DNA of 64,000 bases from Paenibacillus sp. FSL A5-0031 (GCF_001956295.1 NZ_MRTD01000002.1:374501-438500); one strand, 5' to 3'; shown: positions 44,030 to 54,500, counted from the first letter of the stretch. The notes: generated by a model not told the origin, from the sequence alone. Translations and numbers: made by a program.

Positions 44030-44773
44030 TTGCCGTTCACCTTTGCTCATCCGCTATATATTGCACCTTTAAAAGCGGCAAAGCCTGCTTATTTTAGCTT
44101 AACTGGTCTCGTTCTCGGGAGCATGTCTCCTGACTTTGAATATTTTATTGCGCTTGAGCCTTATCAGACAATCGGCCATTCCTTTGGCGGGTTGATCTAT
44201 CAAGCGATACCGCTGAGCATTATGCTCGCTTATTTGTTTCATTATGTTGTAAAAGTTCCCTTAGCTATAAACCTGCCTGCGTTTGGGAGTTTAGATCGTA
44301 AAGCCTACAGCCTCGCCCATGAATGGAAACTAAATTCGGTGCAGAGCTGGCTGGTGTTTCTCGTTTCCGTCATCATTGGCTTCTATTCACATCTATTAAT
44401 CGATGCTTGCACGCACTATTCAGGCATGTTCGTTACTACATTTCCTGTTCTTCGTGAATCAATTGCCGGGATACCGCTATACAAATGGTTTCAGCGATCG
44501 TTATCCATCGTCGGTCTAGTTATAGAAGCAATGCTGTTATACCGCTTTATAAATAAAGCTAAATTGGAATCTGCTTATACAGGCGCTGCCACAAAACTCA
44601 AAATGGTATATTGGACAATTGTTTTATTTTGCACATTGCTGACTTTAGCGTTAAAGCTTATCCTCACATCCAGCTCCAACTATATCGGCATAACCGTTGT
44701 AGCTCCGATTTCAGGGTTTATGCTCGGCATTCTCCTGGCAAGCATCGTTCATCGTCTGTATAGGAGAAAATAA
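44030..44773 (+). CDS. DUF4184 family membrane protein
   Basis: A 247-residue membrane protein starting PFTFAHPLYIAPLK, the typical DUF4184 N-terminus, with SMSPDFEYFI and FYSHLLIDACTHYSG as further conserved patches. There are about five or six transmembrane segments. The histidine and aspartate pattern is reminiscent of membrane metal-dependent hydrolases (YdjM-like), but activity is not shown. TTG at 44030 is the start: GGAGG lies 7 nt upstream. Confidence 0.82.
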   Translation: MPFTFAHPLYIAPLKAAKPAYFSLTGLVLGSMSPDFEYFIALEPYQTIGHSFGGLIYQAIPLSIMLAYLFHYVVKVPLAINLPAFGSLDRKAYSLAHEWKLNSVQSWLVFLVSVIIGFYSHLLIDACTHYSGMFVTTFPVLRESIAGIPLYKWFQRSLSIVGLVIEAMLLYRFINKAKLESAYTGAATKLKMVYWTIVLFCTLLTLALKLILTSSSNYIGITVVAPISGFMLGILLASIVHRLYRRK

Positions 44774-44794
44774 GCCTATCCCAATTTACCATGT

Positions 44795-44823
44795 GCTCTC
44801 CTGATGAGAGCTTATTTTTTTTG
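44795..44823 (+). terminator. Terminator after DUF4184 gene
   Basis: Stem GCTCTC (44795-44800), loop CTGAT, GAGAGC (44806-44811), followed by TTATTTTTTTT. Confidence 0.85.
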
Positions 44824-44940
44824 TAAATAGAACCGCTATTGCATGAACTAATGCCGTAAATGATTTTTGCCATATTGGTGTAACATTCAAACTTTATGCT
44901 TGTTCTTATTCATCGTTCACATAAACGGGAGGAACAAGCT

Positions 44941-45927
44941 TTGAAAAATAAAACGATCGTCGTTACCGGAGGAACAGGGTCTTGGGGGCGGGAGCTCGTA
45001 AAGCGGCTGTTAGAGAGAGAACCTAAGGAAATCCGTATTTTTTCCCGAAACGAAGCGCTTCAAGTCGAAATGATGCACGAATTTTATCATCATCCCAAGT
45101 TAACCTTCATTATTGGAGATATACGCGATAAATATGAACTCATGCAGGCGTGCCAGCAGGCGGATTATATTTTCCACTTAGCTGCCTTAAAGCATGTGCC
45201 AATCTGTGAGCAGCAGCCGGACAGTGCCATGAAAACAAATGTAATTGGCACGCAAAATGTCATTCAAGCCGCAATTAAAAACGGAGTAGAGAAGGTCATT
45301 TACGTCTCAACCGATAAGGCCTCCCATCCATCGAGCACCTATGGCATGACCAAAGCCATCGGCGAGAAGCTCATCGTCCATGCCAATTTAAGAGAGGGCA
45401 AGACCAAATTTGTATGTGTGCGCAGCGGCAACGTGCTCGGATCGACAGGCAGCGTGGTGCCTATTTTCAAACAGCAAATTGAACAGGGATTGCAGATTAA
45501 CTTAACGGATAAAAGAATGACTCGTTTCTTCTTAGCGTTGGAAGAAGCTGTATCGCTGCTGCTCAAAGCAACGGATGAAAGCAGCGGCGGGGAGGTTTAC
45601 GTCATGAGAATGCAAGGCTGCCGCATACAGGACCTCGCTGAGGTATTAATTGAGGAGCTGGCGGCATCCGACATTCCAATCCGTGAGACAGGCGCTCGCC
45701 TTGGTGAGCGTATGTGTGAATCGTTGATTTCCGAACTCGAAAGCATGAGCTCCATTCATTTGGATGAGGACTATTATGTCATTTTGCCTCCGTTCCCAAT
45801 CGATGGACTGCATGAAACTTACGCCGGTCGTACTCCCGTGCAATTCGATCATTTCCATTCGGATCATGTACTGATGAGCAAACCTGAAATAAAAGAAATG
45901 CTGCAAAATGGCGGGTTTTTGTCATGA
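44941..45927 (+). CDS. PseB/EpsC-like UDP-sugar 4,6-dehydratase (extended SDR)
   Basis: A 328-residue short-chain dehydrogenase of the polysaccharide biosynthesis group. NAD-binding motif is VTGGTGSWGRELV. The catalytic stretch STDKASHPSSTYGMTKAIGE carries the Thr-Asp-Lys triplet of inverting 4,6-dehydratases and the Tyr-Lys pair. It probably converts UDP-N-acetylglucosamine to a 4-keto-6-deoxy sugar. TTG at 44941 is the start: GGGAGG lies 8 nt upstream. Its stop overlaps the MurG-like start (ATGA), so the products probably work together in making a cell-surface glycan. Confidence 0.82.
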   Translation: MKNKTIVVTGGTGSWGRELVKRLLEREPKEIRIFSRNEALQVEMMHEFYHHPKLTFIIGDIRDKYELMQACQQADYIFHLAALKHVPICEQQPDSAMKTNVIGTQNVIQAAIKNGVEKVIYVSTDKASHPSSTYGMTKAIGEKLIVHANLREGKTKFVCVRSGNVLGSTGSVVPIFKQQIEQGLQINLTDKRMTRFFLALEEAVSLLLKATDESSGGEVYVMRMQGCRIQDLAEVLIEELAASDIPIRETGARLGERMCESLISELESMSSIHLDEDYYVILPPFPIDGLHETYAGRTPVQFDHFHSDHVLMSKPEIKEMLQNGGFLS

Positions 45928-47021
45928 GAAAAACAATCGTATTGACTGGTGGAGGCACTGCGGGTCATGTATCAGGCAATCTTGTACTCATCCCGCTGTG
46001 TCTGGAACAAAATTGGGATGTTCATTATATTGGGTCAGAGCAAGGTATCGAGAGAAAGCTAGTTTCTGACTACAAAAAGGTGACGTACCACCCCATTTCT
46101 ACCGGTAAGCTGAGACGATATTGGGCCTGGGAAAATGTCATCGATGGATTTCGAGTTGTTCGCGGCATTTTTCAAGCTTACCGGCTCATCAAAAAACGAA
46201 AGCCACATGTTGTTTTTTCAAAAGGTGGATTCGTGGCTGTCCCCGTTGTACTCGCAGCGAGACTTAATAAGGTGCCTGTCGTTATTTATGAACCCGATCT
46301 GAATATGGGGCTGGCTAATAAAATTTCCTATCCGTTTGCATCAACGATGTGTACGGCCTTCCGGGAGACGGGAGCAGATTATCGCGATTCAAAAGCCGTA
46401 TATACAGGTCCTATTTTGAAGCAAAATTTAAAGTCGGACAATATTCAGCGCGCACGCCATGCTTGCGGCTTTACTTCCGAGAAGCCCGTTCTTCTTATTA
46501 TGGGCGGCAGCCTAGGGGCAGACAGCATTAACCAAATGGTGAAAACAACAAGGCATGAGCTGCTCGGCACCTTTCAAATCGTTCATATTTGCGGCAAAGG
46601 CAAGGTTGATCATACCCTCTCGATGGCTGGCTATAGAGCATTTGAATTTGTCAGCAAGGAACTTGCGGATTTACTCGCGATGGCGGATGTTGTCGTTTCC
46701 CGTGCGGGCTCAAACACGATTATGGAGCTGCTTGCGCTGCAGAAGCCAATGCTGCTTATTCCGCATACGAGAGGCGGAAGCCGCACAGGGCAGCTTATGA
46801 ATGCACAATATTTTGAGCAGGCCGGCTTTGCCAAGCTGCTGCTTCAAGAGCAAATGACCGCTCAAAGCTTTGTTAAGGCGATTATGCAGCTGTATGAGCA
46901 CCGATTCGTATACGCCGAGCATATGAGTAGCTTTGAAAATGGTGAAGGTGCCCCTAAAATCATGGAGCTGATTAAAGAGGTTGGGAACCGAGAAGAGCTA
47001 ATCAACGAGACAGGTTTATAA
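45924..47021 (+). CDS. MurG-like glycosyltransferase paralogue
   Basis: A 365-residue GT28 glycosyltransferase. The N-terminal lipid-acceptor loop is LTGGGTAGHVSGN. The central FSKGGFVAVPVVLAARL and the donor-site SRAGSNTIMELLALQKPMLL match MurG. Housekeeping MurG adds GlcNAc to lipid I, but that gene normally sits in the dcw cluster. Here the neighbours are a UDP-sugar dehydratase and a two-component system, so this is probably an accessory paralogue, perhaps for a modified lipid-linked sugar. Translation is coupled to the dehydratase by a 4-nt overlap. Confidence 0.8.
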   Translation: MRKTIVLTGGGTAGHVSGNLVLIPLCLEQNWDVHYIGSEQGIERKLVSDYKKVTYHPISTGKLRRYWAWENVIDGFRVVRGIFQAYRLIKKRKPHVVFSKGGFVAVPVVLAARLNKVPVVIYEPDLNMGLANKISYPFASTMCTAFRETGADYRDSKAVYTGPILKQNLKSDNIQRARHACGFTSEKPVLLIMGGSLGADSINQMVKTTRHELLGTFQIVHICGKGKVDHTLSMAGYRAFEFVSKELADLLAMADVVVSRAGSNTIMELLALQKPMLLIPHTRGGSRTGQLMNAQYFEQAGFAKLLLQEQMTAQSFVKAIMQLYEHRFVYAEHMSSFENGEGAPKIMELIKEVGNREELINETGL

Positions 47022-47025
47022 TAAG

Positions 47026-47109
47026 ATGAAAATAGCTGCTTGCTTGGTTGTCTTATTTTTTGTCATTGTCGTGGTCGTATTTAGTTATGGTTTTCTTACA
47101 GCCGCTTGA
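47026..47109 (+). CDS. Possible 27-residue membrane peptide
   Basis: An ATG four bases after the MurG-like stop opens a 27-codon frame, MKIAACLVVLFFVIVVVVFS then YGFLTAA. It is one hydrophobic helix with an N-terminal Lys. Only a weak ACAGG lies 10 nt upstream, so translation would depend on re-initiation from the preceding gene. It could be a chance frame. Confidence 0.3.
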   Translation: MKIAACLVVLFFVIVVVVFSYGFLTAA

Positions 47110-47220
47110 CCGGAGGCTCTGCTGGTATGAAACAAAAACAAGATGTACAGCTTATTCTAATAACAGGTATCATATTCCTTACGTATTCTATCTCTCTACA
47201 TTGCTGGGAAGGAGCCTTTA

Positions 47221-47868
47221 ATGAATATATTAATTGCCGATGATGAGCCCTTTATGCTCAAAATTTTAAAAGCGTATTTTGAGAAAGAAGCCTTTCATAC
47301 CTTCCTAGCACAGGATGGAGAGGAAGCGCTGAACATTTTCTATTCAAATAACATCCATTTAGCTGTATTAGATTGGATGATGCCTAAAGTAAACGGTATT
47401 GAGGTATGCAAAGAGATCAAAAAACAAAGCAAAACGAAGGTATTGATGCTGACGGCAAAAGGGGAAGATGAGGATGAGCTCATCGCCCTTCAATCTGGAG
47501 CAGATGAGTATGTCAGCAAGCCGTTTGACCCGCGTATATTGATTTTGCGAGTAAAGAAGCTGCTTCATATGGACAATCAACTTGCGATAGGAAATATAAA
47601 AGTAGATATCGATAGCCAAAAAATCTTTAGAGATGAAACCGACCTGCAGGCTACGAATAAAGAGTTTCATCTTATGAGGTACCTCATTGAAAATAGAGGG
47701 ATTATCGTTTCACGGAAAGCTCTGCTCGATCGTATTTGGGGATTCGATTATTTTGGCGAAGAACGAACTGTCGATACGCATATCCGCAGGCTCAGAGCAA
47801 AGATCGGCGATCATTTGATCAGAACACATAGAGGGATGGGCTACAGCCTGGAAGAACCGCATGAATAA
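47221..47868 (+). CDS. OmpR-family response regulator
   Basis: A 215-residue regulator with acidic DDE at 7-9, phosphoacceptor Asp51 in AVLDWMMPKVNG, Lys in YVSKPFDP, and a winged helix containing NKEFHLMRYL and ERTVDTHIRRLR. AAGGAG lies 7 nt before the ATG. The kinase gene overlaps its end by 8 nt. It resembles VanR/PhoP-type regulators. It follows the dehydratase/MurG-like pair by 200 bp and may control that pair or the downstream exported phosphoesterase; this is inference. Confidence 0.92.
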   Translation: MNILIADDEPFMLKILKAYFEKEAFHTFLAQDGEEALNIFYSNNIHLAVLDWMMPKVNGIEVCKEIKKQSKTKVLMLTAKGEDEDELIALQSGADEYVSKPFDPRILILRVKKLLHMDNQLAIGNIKVDIDSQKIFRDETDLQATNKEFHLMRYLIENRGIIVSRKALLDRIWGFDYFGEERTVDTHIRRLRAKIGDHLIRTHRGMGYSLEEPHE

Positions 47869-49252
47869 GCTAAACAAAAAGTTGATTGGGCGAATTTTAT
47901 TTGTGTTCTGTATCGTCGTTATTTTCTCAATTGTGATGAATTCGTTTTTCTTGCCCAAATATCTTTTGTACAAAAAAAAGCATGCCCTTGCAGCTATAAC
48001 TGAGCAGCTCGATGCCATGGATACAAAGCAGTTATTGCGTAATATGGAGGCTCTTGAGAATAAATACGATGTTACCATTGTAAACACACCTGTCACCACA
48101 AATCTAAATGGGCTAAACGAAACGATTGTAGGTCTTTTAAATAAAAAAGGCATTACGCTGAGCAAGTTTTGGATCACGGATGAAAGCCTTGCGAGGCTGA
48201 ACGAATATCAAATGGTCAGAAAAATTTACAATCAAGAGAAGCTGAAATCCAGCTTTCTCGTTACCTTTATGAAAAAAGATGAGATCGTTTTTGTAGTCGG
48301 TGAATCGATATCCCACTCGGCAGAAACATTAACCATCGTCAATCAATTTACCCTCTATACTTATGCAGGCGAGCTGCTGCTTCTGATCATCCTGTCAGCA
48401 CTTTTTACGAGAAGCATCGTTCGACCGCTTGCCAAAATACAAGATGCAGCTGAAGGCATTTCAAGCTTATCGTTTACCAAGGTTCATATTCGTACGGGCG
48501 ATGAAATTGAATCCTTAGCAGAGAGCATCAATCAAATGAGTGATAAATTAGAGCATGCCCATCATGAGCTGGAAGCGAGAAATGAGAATTTACGGCAGTT
48601 TATTGCCAACATTTCGCATGAACTGAAGACCCCGCTATCCTTAATAAAGGCTTATTCTTCAGGAATAAAGGACGGAATGGACGACGGTACCTATATTGAT
48701 GTTATCCAGCAGCAAACCGATGACATTGCGATGCTGGTGGGTAAGCTGCTTGAGCTCTCCAAGCTGCAAACCGACCTTTATCGGATGAACACCTTTGATT
48801 TCAAAAAGCTGCTCCATCGAACCTTGCAAAAATATCGTTTTTCCATTCAACAGGAAGCTATTCAGCTATCTGTAGATGACAGCTTGCTAAGCCAGCACCA
48901 TATATTCGCTGATGAGCAGAAGATAGAAATGGTTTTGAACAATTTCATTTCCAATGCAATGAAATATTCAACCAATCAACAAATTCGTATTACTGCTCTT
49001 AATAAAGATGATTTTTTACATTTCTCGATCACGAATGGGATTGAAAATGATGAGCAGCGACAATGGGATTTGATATGGGAACCCTTTTACGTAATGGAGA
49101 GCTCCCGCAACAAACAGCTTAGCGGAACGGGCTTAGGCTTATCGATCGCCAGAACGATTTTGCAGAAACATGAAGCACCGTTTGGCTTTCATATTGAAAA
49201 CGAGGAAATTACATTTTATTTCTCGTTGCCTATAGATACGAGTAAGAATTAA
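47861..49252 (+). CDS. Sensor histidine kinase
   Basis: A 463-residue kinase. Transmembrane helices lie at about 10-31 and 166-184, with an extracytoplasmic sensor of about 135 residues between. HAMP is at about 185-240. The phosphoacceptor His253 is in NISHELKTPLSL. The HATPase has N box LNNFISNAMKYS and G box GTGLGLSIA. The start overlaps the regulator gene. The large outside domain suggests sensing of a cell-wall or antibiotic signal, but no known sensor family was recognised. Confidence 0.9.
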   Translation: MNKLNKKLIGRILFVFCIVVIFSIVMNSFFLPKYLLYKKKHALAAITEQLDAMDTKQLLRNMEALENKYDVTIVNTPVTTNLNGLNETIVGLLNKKGITLSKFWITDESLARLNEYQMVRKIYNQEKLKSSFLVTFMKKDEIVFVVGESISHSAETLTIVNQFTLYTYAGELLLLIILSALFTRSIVRPLAKIQDAAEGISSLSFTKVHIRTGDEIESLAESINQMSDKLEHAHHELEARNENLRQFIANISHELKTPLSLIKAYSSGIKDGMDDGTYIDVIQQQTDDIAMLVGKLLELSKLQTDLYRMNTFDFKKLLHRTLQKYRFSIQQEAIQLSVDDSLLSQHHIFADEQKIEMVLNNFISNAMKYSTNQQIRITALNKDDFLHFSITNGIENDEQRQWDLIWEPFYVMESSRNKQLSGTGLGLSIARTILQKHEAPFGFHIENEEITFYFSLPIDTSKN

Positions 49253-49291
49253 AGGCGCTGCGACAATCCTGTTGCGGTGCCTTATTTTTTT
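49252..49291 (+). terminator. Terminator after the kinase gene
   Basis: Imperfect stem AAGGC...GC.AC (from 49252) with GT.GC...GCCTT (to 49283), followed by ATTTTTTT. Confidence 0.75.
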
Positions 49292-49375
49292 GTCACATTG
49301 ACGTAACAAAAAAGGACTATGATTGCACTTACAGATCATCATTGGAAGATATCAAAAAGGAAAAATGGAGGCATT

Positions 49376-50248
49376 ATGCAATCAACTTCAGCACCTATGA
49401 GTAGACGGACGTTTTTGAAGAAGAGCTTGCATTTAACTTTGGGGCTGATGGGAACTGCTGGTTTATCCGGCGTATATTCGCATCTAGTTGAGCCGTATTG
49501 GATTGAGGTTAAACAGGTGAAGGTTGCCATCCCAAAGCTGCCTGCCTCCTTCAACTCCTTTCGTATCGTTCATATCAGTGACCTGCATCTCGGCTTTCAT
49601 TCTAAACCTGAACTGCTGACTGAGCTTGCAGAGCAAGTTAGGCAGGCAAAACCAGATCTTATTTGCTTTACAGGAGATTTGCTCGATCAATCCACCGCGT
49701 ATATGCCGGAAGCCATAGCCTTCCTCTCGAAGCTCTCGAAGCTGCAAGCGCCATTTGGGCAATATGCCGTTCTAGGCAATCACGATGCCTTCGGCAATAG
49801 AAGAGCGGTTACCAAGGGGTTATCTAAAGCTGGATTCCATGTGCTCGATAACCAGCATGTTGCTTTATCAAAGGGCTCAGCGCATCTCTATATTGCCGGA
49901 GTCGATGATCCGATGGTTGGACACCCAAATATCGATCAGGCTTTACAAGGCATTCCGGACGGTTCCAGTACCATTCTGCTCGCGCATGAGCCGGATTTTG
50001 CTGATGAGTATGCCCGCTATCCGGTCGACCTGCAATTGTCAGGCCATAGTCATGGCGGACAAGTACGTATTCCTTTAGTCGGGGCACTGTATACACCTCC
50101 CTACGGGAGCAAGTATACTGCCGGTTTGTATCAGGTACCGAACAGCAAATTGCAAGTGTACACCACTCGCGGGATAGGAATGACACGGATTCCCGTTCGT
50201 TTTCATTGCCGGCCAGAGCTTACCGTTCTTACGTTAAAGGCACAATAA
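49376..50248 (+). CDS. Tat-exported metallophosphoesterase, YkuE-like
   Basis: A 290-residue calcineurin-like phosphoesterase. The N-terminus carries a twin-arginine signal SRRTFLKKSLHLTLGLMGTA. Metal-site motifs in order are HISDLHLG, FTGDLLD, LGNHDAFG, LLAHEP and LSGHSHGG. B. subtilis YkuE is a Tat substrate of the cell wall with the same layout. GGAGG lies 4 nt before the ATG at 49376; a longer frame from 49319 has no ribosome binding site. Substrate unknown. Confidence 0.88.
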   Translation: MQSTSAPMSRRTFLKKSLHLTLGLMGTAGLSGVYSHLVEPYWIEVKQVKVAIPKLPASFNSFRIVHISDLHLGFHSKPELLTELAEQVRQAKPDLICFTGDLLDQSTAYMPEAIAFLSKLSKLQAPFGQYAVLGNHDAFGNRRAVTKGLSKAGFHVLDNQHVALSKGSAHLYIAGVDDPMVGHPNIDQALQGIPDGSSTILLAHEPDFADEYARYPVDLQLSGHSHGGQVRIPLVGALYTPPYGSKYTAGLYQVPNSKLQVYTTRGIGMTRIPVRFHCRPELTVLTLKAQ

Positions 50249-50335
50249 AGAGAATTGGATACTAGCACCAATTCAACATGGAAATAATACGATGGAGTAT
50301 GCAGCATGACATTAGCCTAGGAAGGTGTGACGGTT

Positions 50336-51436
50336 ATGACTGGAATCATCAAAAACTTCTATGTGAACGGAAATACAGCTCGCGGCTTGACCAGCCTGTT
50401 CGACTCGTCTTTGCAAGATTTGGAGCGCTTATTTATTTTGAAAGAAGGACCTGCTTTAGAACGATCAAACCTCATTCGTTCTATAGCTGACGACATCGCG
50501 CAGGGTGGCTATGACATTTGGCTGCTGCACTCCCCCTTCGACAATGGCTCGCTAGATGGACTCATCGTTCCCGCACTCCGTCTCGGCCTTGTTGATGGAA
50601 CACCGCCGCGCTTTATTGATCCCGCTTTGCTGGGAGCATCCGTTCAATACATTTATCTCGGCGAGGCCGCAGATGCAGCAGAGCTGCAAGCGCTAAAGCC
50701 AGAGATCGAGATTTTAAGTACACAAATTACGCAGGCGTACGATCAAGCTTATGCTGGCTTTGCTGAGGCGCTTCGTATTCATGACGACTGGGAGACCGTC
50801 TATATTCAGAACATGAATTTCCAAGCAGCCGATGAGCTGACAGCTTCGTACATCGATACATTCTATGGCGATAACAGGCTGGAGAAGACAAGTCGTGTTG
50901 ATCACCGTTTTTTGGGCGCTGCTACAGCTAAGGGCTCATTCGATTTTGTCCCGAATCTGACGGATGGTTTAAAACGATATTTCGTTAAAGGCAGAGCTGG
51001 TTCAGGCAAATCCACCATGCTCAAAAAAATAGCTGCAGCCGGGGTCGATCGCGGACTGGATGTTGAGATTTATCATTGCGGCTTCGATCCGAACAGCTTA
51101 GATATGGTCATCGTTCGTGAGCTTGGCTTCGCAATTTTCGACAGTACAGCGCCGCATGAGTACTTTCCCGATCGTTCAGGCGATGAAATTATCGATATGT
51201 ATGCCAGCTGCATTACACCTGGAACAGATGAAGCGAATTCAGATACCATTACCGAAATAAAAAACCGTTATGCTGCGCAGATCAAAACATCGGTTCAGCA
51301 GCTAGCTCTAGCCAAGACTTTGCAAGATGAACGGGAACAATTATACTCGAAAGCTGTTGATTACGAACAACTTGAACAAATCAAAAATGAAGCGAAGCAA
51401 GCAATCGGCAATATTTTGGCCGCTGCCGCTCGTTAA
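50336..51436 (+). CDS. Duplicated P-loop protein (PRK06851 family) with degenerate first nucleotide site
   Basis: A 366-residue soluble protein of two related P-loop halves. The C-terminal half has an intact Walker A, GRAGSGKST (219-227), and the segment CGFDPNSLDMVIVRELGFAI. The N-terminal half has the parallel segment LHSPFDNGSLDGLIVPALRL, but its Walker A position reads EGPALERS (37-44) where related proteins have GGPGTGKS, so it should not bind ATP in the usual way. The family is annotated as nucleotide-kinase-like of unknown role. The ATG at 50336 has GGAAGG 10 nt upstream. Confidence 0.8.
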   Translation: MTGIIKNFYVNGNTARGLTSLFDSSLQDLERLFILKEGPALERSNLIRSIADDIAQGGYDIWLLHSPFDNGSLDGLIVPALRLGLVDGTPPRFIDPALLGASVQYIYLGEAADAAELQALKPEIEILSTQITQAYDQAYAGFAEALRIHDDWETVYIQNMNFQAADELTASYIDTFYGDNRLEKTSRVDHRFLGAATAKGSFDFVPNLTDGLKRYFVKGRAGSGKSTMLKKIAAAGVDRGLDVEIYHCGFDPNSLDMVIVRELGFAIFDSTAPHEYFPDRSGDEIIDMYASCITPGTDEANSDTITEIKNRYAAQIKTSVQQLALAKTLQDEREQLYSKAVDYEQLEQIKNEAKQAIGNILAAAAR

Positions 51437-51456
51437 CATACATGTATTTCCATAAT

Positions 51457-51502
51457 AAAAAGCCTGCAAAGCTCCACCAATTGGTGAAGCCTGCAGGCTT
51501 TT
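51457..51502. terminator. Bidirectional terminator
   Basis: AAAAGCCTGCA (51457-51467) pairs with TGCAGGCTTTT (51492-51502), with an inner CACCAATTGGTG palindrome. It serves the P-loop gene and the convergent surface-phosphatase gene. Confidence 0.85.
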
Positions 51503-51519
51503 CTGAATAAAAGATACGA

Positions 51520-54500
51520 TTATTTCGTTTTGTTAAGCAAACCAATAATGAGTGCTACTGCTTCTGCTCTAGTCGCAATCTGCTGAGGAGCGAAACGGTT
51601 CTGGCCAACGCCGCTAACAAGTCCCGCCTCCACTGCGGTTGCTACGTATGGAACAGCCCATGCTGGAACAGATTTGGAATCCGCAAAGGAAAGCTTAGCA
51701 TTTGGATTTACTTTTATGCCACTTGCACGAACAATCATAGCGACCATCTCTGCACGAGACAGCTCCTTCTCAGGACCAAATGTGCCATCAGCATATCCGC
51801 TAATGATACCTGATTCAACAGCCTGCGTGACAAACGATTGTGCCCATGCAGGTATTTTATCAGAGTCCTTGAAGCTTAAAGCTTTGCCTGAGTCAGAGAG
51901 ATTCAGCGCACGAGCCAGCATCGTAATAAACTCTGCACGATTAACTGATTTATTCGGGCGGAACTGGCTGTCTTCATAACCCTTAACGAAACCGGCTTTC
52001 ACAGCTTCATTGATAGCTGATGCTGCCCAGTGGCCTGCAATATCCTTCAATACAACTTCTGACTCATTGCCGCCGCCAGTTCCTGTACCAGGATTTGCGC
52101 CTGGGTTAGTTCCCGGACCTGGTCCTGGATTCGTTTCTGGGTTTGTACCCGGACCTGTTCCCGGACCTGTTCCTGGACCTGGTCCCGGATCTGTTTTTTC
52201 CTTCTTCACAATACCGAATTGATCAACGATGAATGGTTTAGCATCATTTTCTTTTTGATCAATTTCATACGTTACAGCCGTTAGCTTGTTGCCATCGATC
52301 GTGATGCCAACAAAGTTTTGTACTTGGCCGCGAACTGGACGTGTGCTGTCGTTCGGATCTGGGCCGTATTTAGCTGCATGGTTCTCTTCCGCACGCTCGA
52401 ACAGATTGTAATATGCTTCGCCAAGTGCTGGTTTTGCATTCTTGTAGTATACCTTCGGACCTGCTGTTGCAGGAATCATGTAGATTGAACCATCCGGATT
52501 CACCGTATACTCAATCTTTTCACCATTTAATGTTTCAGTAATCTTCTCTGTTGCTGCTGCTGTTCCATCTTTTTTGATCGGTTTTGTACGGGCATAGATA
52601 TGGTCATGGCCTTGTACAACAAAGTCAATTCCGAGCTCTGCCATAATCGGCGCGATTTGGTTTCTTACGCCGTTAGCGCCCATAATATCGCTGTCCGTTG
52701 CATGGTTTGAAGTCGTATATGGACCTTTGTGAATGTTGACAATAATCCACTGCGAGCCTGCTGCTTTCGCTGCTTGCACATCTTTTTTCAACCACTCGAC
52801 TTGCGCCTCGGAGAAGTTCGCATATTTTGCCGAAGTCTCATTCGAGTTCAGCACAACAAAGTGTGCGTTGCTGTAATCGTACGAGTAGTATGCACCCGTT
52901 ACCGTTGCAGAGTTCTCTGCCTGCTTGATATTAAAATGCTCGTAGAATGCATTGTTCTTATCTTCATGGTTACCTGCTGATGGTGCAATGGTTGTGTTAA
53001 GCAAGCTTTCTTGTGAATGGCCAAGCAGCCAGTTCCACTGCTCTTCTCTTGTTCCTGTATCTACAATATCACCGTTGTGCACAACGAATTGTGCGCTTGG
53101 TACTGTAGCTAGTGCTTTCTCCAGCGTTTCAGCCGAAAGCTTCGCCTCATCTTCTTCTTTGGCTTGTGTATCCGCCAAGTCGATGAATGTGAATGCTCCG
53201 TTTACTGGTGCAGTTTGGAATGTTCCTACTTCACTCCAAATGTTCAGTGCCGCGTCACCCACACGGAAATTGTACGACGTGTTTGCCTTCAAGCCCGTTG
53301 CTTCAGCCTTATGAACAAGCTCAGAAGGTGAGTTGGAAGAAACGGTAGAACGACCTGCAAAATTAATTGCTTTTGTGAAATCTGGCGCTGCGTTCGTCTT
53401 CTCTACCACTTGCAGGTCATTGCCTTTAAGAAGCAGTGAAGTATACCATGCAAAACCTTTCGAGCTTACTGGGTCGCCGTTAAAGGTTACCGTAACTTTG
53501 CTTACTTTTTCTTTGCTGTAATCAGGCTTGTCTTCCTTCGTAATACCGAATTGATCAACGATGAATGGCTTACCTGCATTTACTTGCTGGTCAATTTCAT
53601 AAACAACTGCTGTTAGTTTACCTCCGTCAATGTTAACGCCAACGAAGTTCTGTACCTTTCCACGTGCAGCACTTGTCGTGTCGCCATACTTGCGAGCATG
53701 ATTTTCATCAGCTTTGTCGAAGAGATTGTAATACGCATCGCCAAGCCGTGCATCTTGGTTTTTGAAATAAACTTTCGCACCAGCTGTAGCTGGAATCATA
53801 TAAATCGTGCCGTCAGGCTTTAATGCGTATTCAATCGTTTGTCCATTTAGAGATTCTGTAATTTTTTCAACCGATTCTGCAGTGCCATCCTTTTTAATTG
53901 GTTTTGTACGAGCAAAGATATGGTCATGTCCTTGAAGCACAAAATCAATGCCTAGTTCATTCATGAGTGGAGCGATTTTGTTTCTTACGCCGTTAGCGCC
54001 CATAATATCGCTGTCCGTCGCATGGTTTGAAGTCGTATATGGACCTTTATGAATATTAACGATGATCCACTCTGCACCTGCTGCTTTCGCTGCTGCTGCA
54101 TCTTTCTTCAACCATTCTACTTGGTCTACAGAGAAATTCGCATACTCAGTTGAGTTCTCGTTCGAATTCAGCACGATAAAATGAGCATTGCTGTAATCGT
54201 ACGAATAATAAGCACCTGTTACTGTTGCTGAATTTTCAGCTTGCTTCACATTGAAATGATCATAAAATGCATAGTTTTTATCCTCATGGTTACCAGCTGA
54301 AGGTACAATCGTTGTATTCAGCAAACTTGGTTGTGAATGTCCAAGCAGCCAATTCCACTCCTGCTCGGATGTCCCATTCTCAACTACATCGCCATTATGA
54401 ACGACGAATTTTGCATCTGGCACAGTTTCTAGCGCCTTAGCTATGGTTGAGCCCGAGATTTGCGCCTCGTCCTCTTCCTTCGCTTGTGTATCCGTTAAAT

